From positions 11,753,436 to 11,813,435 of the forward strand of contig NC_049993.1 of the NCBI RefSeq assembly GCF_000003815.2: a stretch of DNA of 60,000 nucleotides, written 5' to 3'. Below, piece by piece: positions 1 to 12,665 of the stretch. This DNA is from Branchiostoma floridae (Eukaryota > Chordata > Leptocardii > Amphioxiformes > Branchiostomatidae). The notes below the pieces were generated by a model. The model did not search any database. It saw only the letters and a list, made by a program, of their open reading frames with translations, and was not told the DNA's origin. Position 1 is the first letter of the stretch. Every line of letters starts with the position of its first letter. The position numbers and the translations under genes were made by a program.

Positions 1-1062
1 AGATCTTCAAAATACTATACAACCAATTGGGGTTCCCTGTCGTGTAACTGAATTGAGTGAGAAATGAATAAATTTTGCGTTGTTTAGCAAAAGATAGAAC
101 CATTAGTAAGACAAATTTCCCACGGGGATGGAACGTAATTGTGTCTATTTGATGGGAAATTGTCTCAATGCGTTTTGGGACCATCGGCTCCTGTAGACAA
201 TTTGTTCCAATAAATTAGTTCCTCGGAATGAACAACTTCATAACAACAATAACTCGACAGAGTCATTTTTCGGCAGTTGGGAAGGATTCTTGTCCGCTAG
301 AACGCTCTGTGTGAAAGGACGTTGTAGTTTGTATCAATAAACTTCAATCTAGTTTTCTGCAATCCCCAAAAGGATCAAGTCGACACATTTCCTGTTTGGT
401 AACAACTTGAAGGACAATAATGCCCCTTTCTTCCACAGGTGTATCGTCAACAAGATGTAATTGAACTTGCGATTGGCGGGAAGAAAACAAAGAGGACTTG
501 AAAGAGTCTCAGTTTTCATCTGTAAGGATTACGTGATCGTGTTCTGGGGTCATTGACCTATGGGGACATTTGTGTGTACAGTGTGGGAAATATCAGCACA
601 CTTTACACACGCAGTGTCGCACGATATATGTACGACTTGGATTTGTGACGATTTGTGTCAATCTTATGGCGGTCCATCTTGTTTGAATTAAAAAAGAGAC
701 TGTGGACACATGTGACCCAGGAGCATCCCTGGTCCATCAGAATTGTATGCTAAACAGCCTGAGGACAAGGGTACATGGTGAGGGCCCAGAATGGCACTAA
801 AACATTATTGAATCGGCAACTATGGTCTCTTACAGTCTTACTTTAGGTGAACACAGGGCAAGTCAAACCTGGCAAAGAATGGACTGGATGTTTATTCCTG
901 TGGCTTAGCAGAATTTCTTTGCTGGACTTTTCTCCCTTTTGCCCTCGTACATTAGTTTGGGGGATGCCATCCATAGAATTTAGTCAGTGTACATTTAAGA
1001 GGAAACAAGTGTCGTTCAACAGGTCTTCAGTTGTGTGTGTAAAGTGGACATATTGTACTCAC
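1..1062 (-). other. Presumed start of intron 1 of the prostanoid-receptor gene
   Basis: This stretch lies downstream of the splice donor that ends the GPCR exon on the minus strand. I looked for the expected TM7 exon, which should carry a DPW-type motif as in other prostanoid receptors, and saw none, so that exon should lie left of the window. No other gene or repeat is evident. Confidence 0.5.
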
Positions 1063-1956
1063 CATGAGAGGGCACCAGGACACCGTGAAGATGATGGACA
1101 CCCCGGCCAGCAGTACCACCATCTGAGTCTCCGCCCGCACGTTGGTCCGCCGCCTCCTGCGCGGGGAGTCCTCCTCTCTCACGTTCACGGCCGTCTTGTG
1201 CAGGTCGTCGGACTGGCTCATGGAGCTCGTTCTCAGGATGGAGTTTCTCATCCTCAGCAGGGTGGCGATCACCGACAGGTTACAGAACAGCGTGCCCAGG
1301 ATACACACCCCGAGCACCGCCACGAACAGCGAGGCGTACACCACCGACGTCAGCTCCCGCCCGTAGAAGTTGAAGAAGCACCAGGTCCCGGGGAAGTGCA
1401 TGACGTTCTCGCCGAGACCCATGAGGGGAAGAGCGGCGATGAGGATCGCGACCACCCAGCACACCACCAGGGTGATCTTCGCTTTCATCCTGGTCACGGC
1501 AACGTTGTAGAAGTACGGGTGTCTGATGGCTATGAACCTTTCCACTGCCATGACGAACACGATGAGGCAAGAACTCAGCCCTGCCGCTAACATAGACCAG
1601 CCATGATAGTTACATGTGTAACACCCACCTAACCACTCCATGTTGTTAATGTACACAGCCCAAACCATCGGGGTTGTGACTATCTTACCTAACAGGTCCG
1701 TCCACGCTAGGCCCGTTACCAGTAGATAAAACACAGTTCTCTTGTGGTTCTTCCGACTCAGAAACAGTACGATGAGCGCGATGATGTTTCCTAACACTCC
1801 CACGGTAAACATGGCGATCGTAGAGGCCGGAGACTGACCAGGCAGTGGACACTGGTTGTCGGCAGGGGTCGAGCAGGACCGCGGGTAGGAGCTGGCGGTG
1901 GCGTAGGAACAGTTCGCCGCGGACACGTTTCCGCCGAACGTGTCGTTGGTCTCCAT
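1063..1956 (-). CDS. Prostanoid (prostaglandin E, EP4-like) receptor, exon 1, partial
   Basis: This is a rhodopsin-class GPCR that would sit in the plasma membrane and bind a prostaglandin-like lipid. The exon encodes 298 residues from the ATG at 1956-1954. The frame is open 29 codons further upstream, but this Met directly precedes an N-terminus with three N-glycosylation sequons (NDT, NVS, NCS) and is the likelier start. TM1 to TM6 are visible. TM2 carries GLAWTDLLG and TM3 ends in MAVERFIAIRHPYFYN, both prostanoid-receptor signatures in place of the usual DRY. Extracellular loop 2 holds PGTWCFF at about residues 189-195, the family hallmark. TM6 ends WCPLM at a canonical donor (ATG|GTGAGT, phase 0), matching the conserved intron after TM6 in vertebrate prostanoid receptors. 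TM7 and the tail are outside the window. GLGE before the loop and ETQMVVLL in TM6 favour EP4 over EP2, DP or IP. The subtype is inference; the family is clear. Confidence 0.88.
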
Positions 1957-3702
1957 GGCGGGTGGCGGACGTGTCGCGGCCTCGGTCAGCGCTAGTTCTA
2001 GTCTCAAGTCAGCGGAGTCGATTTCGGCCAGTCGCCACACCATATCCGACGGCTGTGCTGCGATATGTCTTACTGGTCATCTGAGCCCTGGAACAGTCAA
2101 CACCGCCCCTAACGGCAAGAAAAACAAAGGGAGTCGTCAGTAGCTGCCAAATCAATACCACTCCAGCCTATTAGCGAGGTGGCCTCTGCCCCCAACGGGA
2201 ACGGATATCCCTCTTCGCGGCGTACACGCGCGTAAACGCCGCTTCACCTTTCTCGGAGTGCCCGGAAGTTGTCGACTAACTTCTCCTGCACGTGAACAAT
2301 GGAAATATCATGAAGCAAAGGCGAGTTCATTCCACACAGACAAGTCTGGTGCCCTGTCAGACGGACGGCTTGCCACACTTACTTCACTTGACACACGGCC
2401 CACTGAAGGAAGATGGTCGGAACCATTCTAGGAAAAGGGGAGGTGATTGAATAAATAAACGGCATTAATTTACATTAGAAAGTCTTAAATGTACTTCTGT
2501 TTAAAGGCTATATCTAAACATATAATTAACTACAATAGTGTGTATATTAAGACTAAAACTCCGCGCAAACAGGACTTTAACACCCTGCAAGAGTGGTACT
2601 TCCCTCAGATCGCCTGATAGCTATGTCAATCAAACGGAGCTCACTTAACCCACCCTAATGCAAACTGAGAAAATAAACGACGTCTCGAATTACCCCCAAC
2701 ATATGCCAAACAGCCATTCATGTTGTCCACCTTTTTTATCTATGAAGAAAATTTCATACTTTTGTCAGTTTTCAAAACTTTTGTGTATGTCTTTTGACAA
2801 AGTTGTAGACATGGTTACAAATGTTCAACGAACACTACACTGTAAAACTGACTTCAACAAACCGCGTTCATTCACAAACAACGTAAACAACACCCTCGGT
2901 TAGTTGTTCTTCTGAGCCGAATGTCCACCGCAAAAACAAACGGAGACAGAATTGGTGACCTCGTTTCTGTTGATAACGGCATGTGTCTTTGTGCACGTGT
3001 TGCAAGACTAGCGAGAACATAATAGGGGCAAAGTGTAGCTCTATCTGGACCTACAGCACTCCAGTTGCACCTGTATGACGTACGGACTTCACCCTTGATT
3101 GACAGTATGTAAATGAAAAGGTACGAGAACAAAGGTACCGCTCGTCAGCTGGACCGTTGCCTGTCGACAGTGTACGTACTCTAACCCTTAAGAAGAAAGA
3201 CTTAAGTCCTCCTTGACAGCTGTGTTGTTGTTGTTGTTTGTGGTTACGGGAGCACAGCTATGGAACGTAGTGGAGAAAGGGTCAAACTCCTTTAAAAAAA
3301 GGCCGCAACGTTTCTCTGATTTTTCAAACCAATCGATTGAAATACCTCATGTGTTTTGATCATTCGAACATGAGATGGTAAAAATCCACAACTTCAATAT
3401 TCATAACACTTAAGGGCTCTTTGCATATTTTGTTTGTTTGCATTGTATAAGTAAACAGCATTTGTACAGTATTATTAAAGTGTAAGCTCCATGAGATCAG
3501 GCCAATAGGTTTGATCCACTAATACCGGAACATAGCCTATGTTACACCAAAGCTTTTTAGCCTCTTGGTGCCGGTGACACTATCTCTCGCTGCCGAGAAC
3601 CTGATAGTCAGGCTAAGCAGGATAGACCGCTCTTATATCGACAAATGCGGTGATATCGAAACTAACGCTATGGGTTTGAACCCAGAACCTAGCTTGATCT
3701 GA
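1957..3702. other. 5' flank of the receptor gene; otherwise featureless
   Basis: The first 300 bases upstream of the receptor start are GC-rich and probably hold the 5' UTR and promoter. I could not place a TATA box or initiator with confidence. The rest is AT-rich DNA without a convincing exon or repeat. Confidence 0.4.
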
Positions 3703-3802
3703 NNNNNNNNNNNNNNNNNNNNNNNNNNNNNNNNNNNNNNNNNNNNNNNNNNNNNNNNNNNNNNNNNNNNNNNNNNNNNNNNNNNNNNNNNNNNNNNNNN
3801 NN
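3703..3802. other. Assembly gap (100 Ns)
   Basis: Exactly 100 consecutive Ns, the conventional placeholder for a scaffold gap of unknown length. True sequence here is missing, and distances across it are unreliable. Confidence 0.99.
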
Positions 3803-4149
3803 CACCACAATGTTGGCCTCAGTCAAACTGCAACTGTCTGACCTTCGCTGAGCAAAGTATTCTGGCGCCCTTCCGAAGTCTGTGACCTTCCCGTGCTAAG
3901 GTCAAACTAGGTTCGCCACTTTTCCGGAAGAAAACAATGCAACCGGGCAATCACTTTATCCCGAAAACCAGTTATGTCCATTTTCTTAAGCTTGAGAGAT
4001 ACGATGTTTAGAAAAGTTGACGTTCTAATAGCGGATACATGTAAACATCTATACGGCAGGTGGTCAAAGCACGGTCGGTATGCACTTTGATGGTTAACAC
4101 AAGTGAGGAGGCAAGCGACATATCACGCAACGACTTCGGAGGTACACTT
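3803..4149. other. No feature seen
   Basis: Unique-looking noncoding DNA between the gap and the microsatellite block. Confidence 0.4.
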
Positions 4150-4334
4150 ATGTATACATACACACACACGTGCAGAAAAGGAGAGAGAGAGATAGAGGGA
4201 GAGAGAGAGAGAGAGAGAAGCAGACGCATGCAGATAGACATGCAGACAGACGCACGCACGCATATACATACATACCCACTCCCATACATACATACACACT
4301 CATCCACAGAGACACACATACATACATACGTATA

Positions 4335-4374
<40 letters not shown>

Positions 4375-4405
4375 GAGAGAGAGACACACACACAGGCACT
4401 CGGGG
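4150..4405. repeat. Compound microsatellite: (GA)n, (CATA)n, (CA)n
   Basis: Runs of GA/GAGAGA at about 4179-4220, CATA/CATACA units at about 4260-4332, and an uninterrupted CA tract at about 4338-4370, followed by GA and CA again. The long overlapping open frames here on both strands result from the repeat having no stop codons and are not genes. Confidence 0.95.
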
Positions 4406-7400
4406 AAGAAGTAATATCGCAATAATAACAAAGTACAGAAGAAACGGCCAGGCACGTCGTATTTTCCCAAGCTACTCCAAAATTGAATTTTACAACATGT
4501 TGACAGCAAACAAGATGTCATTGTGTCAAGCCGAGAATGAGACACGGAACAAATAAACCCGCCAAAGCATGAGAGAAACCCAGTCACAATAAACTTCACG
4601 TGTTGGCTGATCGTTGTTTGTTCCCGCCAGCATGTTTACAGACACGTGAGTCAAGTTCAAGTTCAGAATGGGTTGAAATCTCGACCGCTGTTGTTTCTCT
4701 TCTAGACTTTATGTACTTCCGTTCAGCGGTGTCTCCAAAATGTAAAGGAAGCAAACTATATCCGTATGTGTCCAGGTTTTGGTAACCTGTTCATTGTAAG
4801 ACAGATTTTGTCGGTAGATAGAGAAGGGATGACTCAGCAACTACATCAGATATGCGTTTAAAATGGCAGATGACGATATAACGTTATAAGACTATCAGAG
4901 TAAATGTGACTGTGCAAAGGAAAGTGTAACTCCATACAAAGAAATACAGCTGTACCATTATAAAAAAATCACTGGAGCACATACATGAGCTTTAGGTACC
5001 TATCTCATCCCTAAGTCATTCAAAGAAACATAAAAAAATTAGATTTGAATACGTGATGAAAATGGGTTCAGACGTTGTCGCATCATTTCACCAATCTATC
5101 TAGTCTTGCTTTTTTTTGTATCAAACTAATTAAAGAGGATTCAAAATTCACAAGCTGTATCAACTCAACTCCACTGAACGACAACTCGCATCACCGTAAG
5201 GTCAGTACGCTGTGCCCAGGTTAATGGCCTGTAATGTACCCGGATCAGACAACAGAGCACGGCGGAAGGATCTGTGACCAGAAACCTGCCCTTTGGTGCT
5301 GAGAAACAACAGGAACCTTGCTGGCGATGTGAACGACTTTCGCGCCGACTTTCTACAGGTGTTACATTACACCTGCAGACAATAAATGACGTCATTCGAG
5401 CTTGTCGTACAAATGTACGAGGTTGCACCAGACTGACCCTTTGATTCACACTTTTGTTGAACAGCGTTACTTTGTGGATTACTCTGTGTATGTTCCAGAC
5501 TAAGGAAAACAAGCTTGATTGAACGCGCGGTTATTATACCAAAGCCTTGGCACACCGGTCACCAAGGTGGTCAAATCGACCGTGAGAACGAGAAAAGGTG
5601 TTAGACAAACGTTTATGTACCGGTAGTGAACTGCTTGCATAGCAGACAAGTGCTAGCCCACTCTATACTTGTGAACTGTACACTACTAACTGTACACCCC
5701 CACTGGGTGACGCACGTTAGATCGTTTCTCAGAAAGTACAGGACGAAACGTACACGTGAGAGGACACTAAAAGAAGGTTACACAGAGTTGTCAGAATTCA
5801 AAGCTTGTGAGAAATCTACCCAAGAGACAAGGCCATGCTCTAGTTCGACTCGACAGGTCCTAATAGCGGACCTTTGGTGACAGAAGGGACTAAACTTCCA
5901 TTCCAACAGTAAAACCACTAGATTTGGTGATACGGAAGGTTTCCATAGCAGCAGGCTGTTTCAGACACTGTATTACATCATTCTCTAATCTCTAAGCAAT
6001 TGTTGGAAAGCAGAGTCGTAACGTTTTTCTAGCTCTCAGTTTACAAACAGTTTTTGGTACAAATTATCGATCGAGTAACGAAAACTGCAAGCTAGGAAAC
6101 ATGATTTGCTTCCCAATATCTGCTTGGATATTGATGGCTTATCAGTTTTCGGTGTTGCAGAGTGGTTGAAAAATATGAAATGCCAACAAGCACTCTATCA
6201 TTTTATAGGTAATAACATAGAACCATATGATATTGAATCTGGCGCCTAGGTAAGTAAAAGTGCTTCTCACACAATCTGTATCTACATAGCCAATATAATC
6301 ATCCTTCGGCGTAACATACTAGCTTTGTAGGTACGCAGCGCGGCAGCAGCTGGTTATATTACACTGAACGACCTGTCACACCCAACATTTGCACATCTAG
6401 CTGCAAGTTAAAACTATCAAGCTAAGATGCCCCTTCTGTACTTGGCGATAACATATAGCTATCTGATAGTTCTGGGAAACTACAACTTTTTGAACACGTC
6501 AATCCTAGGATAGTACCAACTCTGGTATTTGAAGGCATGGCTATTTCTTGTTCTTTTTTGAGCTAGCATTAGATACTTATCAGTCGGTACGTCCACCGGT
6601 TTACTATCAATATGAGTAAAACAGAAGTAACTTCTGATTTGATAGGCTTCTAGTAGCTTTCTAGTGACGACGATTTACACCCATTTCTAATGAAAGGGAA
6701 AGCACTTTTGAAATCAGCAAATCCCCCTTTTACATCAACATTCTGGTAGTATTTCACACTTCATATATACCCTTGTAAGATTTTTACCTTTTGCTGTGCA
6801 GACTCAGTCTATTGTAGGTCTGTTAGTTTTTCAAATTAATTGTTTGACAATCTATAATATTGAGTTACCATGGAGGTAACGCTATGCCAAGTTTTTGACA
6901 AACAGTTTGGTCACATTAATCTTACTGAGAACCCACATTAAAACGTGTGACATGATTTCCAATTAAACCAACGTGAAAAGACGAGAAACACTTCTCGAGT
7001 GGGACATGCCTTATACAAACATCATGAAGACGTAACAGGAAGGATCAGGAAGAGTAACTGTTTCTTTCACCCATTAAGACTTTAGACCACACAGTTTTCA
7101 AAGTGGAAAAAAATATTGGTCTTTCATTAATCAACAAATCATCAACAACTGAGAGAGATACACCAGCCCCTAACGTATCCCTAACCCCCTTACAGGGATC
7201 ATTAAATCCAAGCTAATTGCACGCCAGCTATCATGATTATACCCATAGCTTTTCCCAATTACGACTTAGGCATTTGATACGCCATGTTTGTCACGGGTGG
7301 ACGGTTTCTGCGTAGTAAGGGCATCGGACATCAAACAGCAACATGTCATCATGTTAAAAACACCGTAAACATTCTCTCCATACCACTCAGCAGTCGTCTG

Positions 7401-8079
7401 CACCCAAATCAAACTCGTGGGTGATTACATAACTGCTGGAGGAGAGAGGGGCTTCAGATTTAGACTTTGAAGCGGTGCCACCCAAACACATGCTCTCTGA
7501 GCTTAGGTATGCACTAAGTGCTGGCAAAGCAGCGCGTCTTTCAAACTCTTTGAGACTTCTGGATGACTCTAGGGCAAACAAAACAATTTAAAGAGAAGCA
7601 CCAAGACGTCCGTTTGGATTAAGACGTTCAGGGGATGATCCTCAAGACTATACAACCCATGACCTTCAGAACACAGACAGTGGCTGCAAATCTTTGGAAC
7701 AATGTGGCGACCTTGACCTGACAAATTCACCTCATATCGACGAACAGCATTTTTGATAGGTCATACCATCAATGAATGTAAACCAGGTGTTTAATATTGG
7801 TGGCACAACATGATTGCCATTCTGTATAACTGATACGGACGGACGCCTCCTTTTTGTTATGATATATTCCAGTTGTATCATTGACAGTAATCCAGCAATA
7901 TCAGCCAGGGGAAAGAAAGGGTCGTTAGGTCCATCTTCATATTTGGTAGCGGGAGCTTGTAATGTTCCCATTTATGTAAATTAGGTCACGTCAATCATCT
8001 ATACTACTTCTAGCTGTTGCTATGGCTATGTCTGACAAGAAAGGCTGCTGCAACTGTTCAACGTTATCCGAGTGTCACC
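4406..8079. other. Noncoding DNA, no gene recognised
   Basis: AT-rich sequence. All open frames are short and without recognisable domains or flanking splice signals. I saw no RNA gene and no strong repeat. Confidence 0.4.
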
Positions 8080-8990
8080 AAATCGAAGGAGAAAAGGGTT
8101 AATTGCATTGCCATGGCGGATCGCCAGAGCCATCTCTACATTTTTACTTGCCACATGTCAGTCAACCATTTTACTAAAGTTACAGCTGCGTTCGAAGTTG
8201 TCAGTAAAAGTGACGGATTAAAGAAGCACTGCTCATGTCACAAGCTGTTCAGCGTTAATAGACTATAACCTCCCATGCTGAGAAAGTGCTGCGTTGATAT
8301 GGTACACAGTCGTTATCTTTTACTCTTCGCATGTTTCTTTGTCACTTGCCAACAGTTTTCACTGTTTCGTTTTTTTGTTTATGTACGCACGTCTCATTGA
8401 AAACCGTCCAGTGGCGATATGTTTGTCTCTTGATAGATAAATTAAATGAAAAAGTGAAAATGTTCACAGGGAAAGTGACAAGTTAAAGAAGCATTGCTCA
8501 AGTCCCAAGCTGTTCAGTGTTACTAGACTGTAATGTCCTATGATGACAAAGTGCTGCGTTACTTTGTTACATCGCCTTGTTGCTGTTCGGTGTTAATAGA
8601 CTGCAATGTGCCGAAAGTGCTGCGTCGCTTTGTTACATCACCATGTCGTTCTTCACATGTTTTTTTGTCACTCGCCAACCGTTTTCACTGCTTTCGAAAA
8701 TGTCAGGGATTCAAAAAGCATTGAGTAAGTCCCAAGCTGTTCAGTGTCGATAGACTGTAATGTCTCATGATGAGAAAGTGCTGTGTGTCGATGTCACCCT
8801 TCGCATGTTTCTTTGTCAGTTGTCAACCGTTTTCACGGTTGCAGCTGTGTTCTAAGTTGTCAGCGATGGTGACAAATTAAAGAAAGACTAGTCAAGCTGT
8901 ACAGAGTAACTAGACGGTAACCTCCCACGATGGGCGAGGGAAAATGGATTGTATTACGATGGCGGATCGCCAGGGTAATCTATACGTTTT
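8080..8990 (+). repeat. Degenerate tandem array with a recurring AAGCTGTTCAG anchor
   Basis: A block containing a GCTGTTCAGxGT anchor followed by ...TAGACT...AA recurs at about 8241, 8506, 8581, 8733 and 8893. Shared flanks include TTAAAGAAGCA before the anchor and GAGAAAGTGCTG after it. The outer parts also match: ATGGCGGATCGCCAG occurs near 8112 and again near 8958. Spacing is uneven (about 265, 75, 150 and 160 bp), as in an old tandem array with deletions. The short open frames inside are repeat-derived. Confidence 0.75.
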
Positions 8991-9079
8991 GCCTTTAAGC
9001 ATGCTGTCATCTCTCGGCCAGTCGCTGGAACTCAAGAACCTTAACTTGTCAACCTATGATATATAACAGTTGTATCGCC

Positions 9080-9378
9080 TGCTCAAAGCCCCCATGCATG
9101 AAAATGTGCCACCATGCAGAAATGTCCCCGATGATAAAGTGTCCCCCCATCCAGAAATATCCCCCATGAAAAAGAGTCCCCATGATGAAAAAGTGTCCCC
9201 CCATGAAAAGTGCCCCCCCCCCCATGAAAAAGTGTCCCCTCATAAAAAAGTGTCCCCCATGAAAGTGTCCCCTATGAAAAAGTGTCGACGTCTCTCCATG
9301 CAAAAGTGTCCCCAAGCAGAAATGTCCCCATGAAAAGTGTTTCCCATGAAAAAGTGCCCCCACCCCCATGACAAAAGT
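9080..9378 (+). repeat. Minisatellite, about 15-19 bp unit (CCCCATGAAAAAGTGTC)
   Basis: More than a dozen imperfect copies of a unit close to CCCCATGAAAAAGTGTC occur head to tail, with variants such as GATGA for ATGAA and GCAGAAATGTC. Both strands read open for 60-165 codons through it, giving Met-Lys-Lys-type or His-Gly-Gly-His-type repeat peptides. There is no start context or splice support, so I call it a noncoding minisatellite. Confidence 0.88.
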
Positions 9379-11929
9379 ATACATACCCCATCCAGGCATG
9401 TGCAATATAACAACATATGCTACACAAACACCACACATGTAACGAGTATTGGCATATTTGGTACCCACTTTGGGATGACAAATTACATGAATGATGAGAA
9501 GGTTTGTCCGTGTAATGTGTAAGTGGATAACACTAATGGCAAACATGACTCAGACTTAGACAAACGGACTCCCACTGAGAACCACCTGCGCTACGAATGA
9601 CCGCTAATGACCCTGGGGGTTTGCCTTAGCATTGACCTTGAGACGTGGGGTATTTATTTACCGTAATGACACCATAAGTGGCTACGCTAAGTGAAGTTAT
9701 TCCCATAGTAACATACATGACATCATGAACTACAACGGACGTTCTACCGCAGAGCAGTGTGGGACGGGTCAGAGGTTACTAATAAACCCGATGACCTCCA
9801 CAGTATCGTCACGCATGCACATTACGGTTTCGCAGATAGTGGAGAGGAGGAATTAGACCGTAGACAAACTAGATCTTGAAAGACGATCACAGCAAACTTT
9901 GGAAGAGGGAGAGGGTAGATAGCATAAAGAAGTGGGATAAAATATGAAACCGATGTTAGTGTTGTTTGTGATGCCTATTGATGCTTATGTTTGTAATTGG
10001 TCCAGTCTGATTAAATCGCGCTCATATAACGGCCCGGGTACGTTACAGCCTCGGACAGCAGAGTTTGCGTCACATAGACTATATAATAGCTCGTACAGAC
10101 CTAACAAAGATACATGTGCGTAACGTACCTTCACAGACATTGACGGCATAGAAAAGGCATGAAAAGCCTTGTTTGGATAACCCTTTTGTACCGCCCTACT
10201 TACTACAGCAACACGAGAACGTGGAGTATAATTTAGATAAGCCATATCTCTGCATGTCGCAATCTTGGACACACACCTGTACCGTGGGATTTGGGGCAGA
10301 ACAGAAAATGATAACTTATATTGCTACCATTAAGGCAGGCACAGTGTAGTGAACTGGGGCAAAGATAGTCACCGTAGATGGGAGACTCAATGATTACATG
10401 TGTATCTGTGGCCTGTCTAACATGGCAGCATTATCTGGGATGGGATCCTCAAAGTCACATATTGAATGATGTACATCACTGGGTATATGGCATACGAGTA
10501 AGCATTATCTGTATGATGCGCCTCATGTTATCTACAAAGCTTAGGTCTTCACGTTGTATAAGTATCCTTTGTATTTGTCATTTAGTACTGTATCCATTAC
10601 TAATGCTGTGCAGATACTTCTGCCCTCTCAATAGAACATTGAGACAATCGACGTACGCGTAGGCGAATGAACAAAAAATACGAAAATATTGTGGACAGAC
10701 AAGGTCACAACAAATACTGATGAAAACAACCCTGACCTTGTTCACGCATGTTATCATTTTCCGTATTCTCTATGTCCTCACAGGAGAATGCCAACTTCAA
10801 ATCTTAAAAGACGTCTTAAAACAAAACGACACAACAAAAGGCAGTTAAGACCTTACCATGCGAGCGGCAACACAGCAAAACAACGTCGAAAACGTCGGAG
10901 CTAGCAACTCTACAGACTCAACAGGTGCGATCAATATTTTATACCTTTTATCAGCAGAGTCATGGGTATAAATAATGTGGCGTTGTTCGACGTGACAGCA
11001 GGCACACGCAATATGCAATTAGCCGATTACTTAGAAATTGTTTTACAAGCATCAGTAACTTGAGAGTCCATACAGGCCTGATAACATGTCAGATATGAGA
11101 CCACAGCACGTGGCACTCAATTCCCAAGGCGACAATTAAAAGAAGGACTTCCGGCTAATTTTCGTGATGTTTTTGTCGTTTTAACACAAATGTCATACCA
11201 TTTGTGATATCTAAGTAACAGGTGAAACGCTTTTATAACACGAACGATAGAGACATTATTTCTAGTTCATGAAAGAGATAAAAGGCAAAAGGCCTTTGAT
11301 TAAACCTTGGTTCTTAGAAACAGTTAAGTGCAGATGGTGGGACCTATATTTGAGTGACACAAACGATTCTAACATCTGGTTAAGTACTATCACTTATCTG
11401 TGGGCCCTAATCATAAACTGTTGCTATCAACGGGTTTTCTTTAAAAGGTCAATTCAGAAACAGCTGACAGCGTCGGGTAAGATCCCATGTATTGCTTTAA
11501 GTGGAAATTGTTCTGCCTTGCAATACAGTATCACTCACAAGGTGGCGCTATGAAAATGTTTCTATATGGCTATTCATCATTCGAAGTGTAAGATTTCATT
11601 TCAGATAAGGCGTGCTGACACACCCATTGTAATTTCCTTCACGATGCGTTTAATTTTCCTATGTAGTTTGATGCAGTGGGAGATCCATTACAACGGTTGA
11701 AAACAACAGCTAAATTGTTTTGATACAAACGTCACGTTCAAACTTTATATTTGCAACAGGGTGTCTGTATATAACTACAAATGATCGTACTAACAGTTCA
11801 GTCCAAAAGCAATGCAGTTTCAACGGGTTTGTGCCCTTTTAGTGCACTATTTGATGTTTTGGGGGTCAACCACTGAGTCACATTTATTTCAAATGTGGTT
11901 TACATATTAAATTACTACTTCATTATTAG
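9379..11929. other. Noncoding DNA, no gene recognised
   Basis: Short open frames of fewer than 100 codons with no domain, no conserved composition and no convincing splice pairs. No RNA gene or repeat was recognised. Confidence 0.4.
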
Positions 11930-12665
11930 CTTCGCCAAGAAGCTTATGTTTTTGCCGACTTGGGTCTGTATGTAGGTCAACAGGATATAACTCGAGAAAT
12001 TGTGGATGGAACTTTTTTATTTTTTGCAGGTGTGTAGCGGTTGTTTAAAGGCATGCCTAGTTCGAAAATGGGTTACCTGGCGTTTTCCTATGGTACATTA
12101 GCGAGCTTGGTATTTTTTTTGGTGTTTTTTCGGGAGGCATAAGTCAAAATGTAGCTGGGCGATTTCCACGATATTTGGCAGGTCTGTAGCGGCTGTGGAA
12201 AGGATTGCCATGTGCGAGAATGGTTTAGCTACCTTTTACCTATGGTGCTGTAGCTGGCTTTGTATGTAAGTGCGTTTGTCTGTAAGCAAGATAACTCGAG
12301 ATGTTCTTGATGGATGTTAATGATATTTGGTTGATAGGTAGGGGACACAGAAAGGAAGGTCAAGTTCGATAATGGGCCTCCTGGCAAATTGTTTTGGTAC
12401 TGCAAGTGAGCATCAAAGTTTGCGCCTAAATTTTCCAGAAGTGCCAGGTTCGTGATTTTTTACTGGTGGATAGCTGTTGGTACTAGGAGTCAATGGTCTA
12501 ATTTTGGTCCCCCTAGCAGCTTGTTTGGAATTGCAGTGGGTGTTATATTTCGTAACTTTTTAGATAACTCCTGAGGGGATTGATGGATATTTTTTGTTTT
12601 TGGTAGGTCGGTACTTTGGATGATTATCAACATAATGAGATGCAAATTATATAAATCACTCTGTA
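11930..12665 (+). repeat. Dispersed repeat family X, left part of a diverged copy
   Basis: It begins CATTATTAGCTTCGCCAAGA, matching CATTATTACCTTTGCCAGAA at the left end of the copy at 39.5 kb. Shared blocks follow in the same order: TCAAGTTCGATAATGGGCC, CCCCTAGCAGCTT and ...GGAA(C/T)TGCAG, and an ATGCAAAT octamer occurs near 12644. Internal modules (a 'bodily' ATAACTCGAG phrase and a GGTAGGT phrase) repeat within the copy. No protein is encoded. The probable right terminus of this copy lies at 14212-14253. Confidence 0.75.

Noticed and set aside
847-1590. A 247-codon open frame on the plus strand opposite the receptor
   Set aside because: It starts at GTG and is the antisense shadow of the GPCR exon, rich in His/Gly from the complementary codons. 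It has no domain of its own.
3655-3700. Possible tRNA T-arm (GGGTTTGAACCC)
   Set aside because: No acceptor stem, D-arm or anticodon arm can be built around it, and the flank is lost in the assembly gap.
3613-3810. Open frame running through the N block
   Set aside because: Ambiguous bases were read as amino acids; there is no real sequence.
4008-4599. Several Cys/Val- or His/Thr-rich frames of 80-128 codons on both strands
   Set aside because: They are translations of CA/GA/CATA microsatellites.
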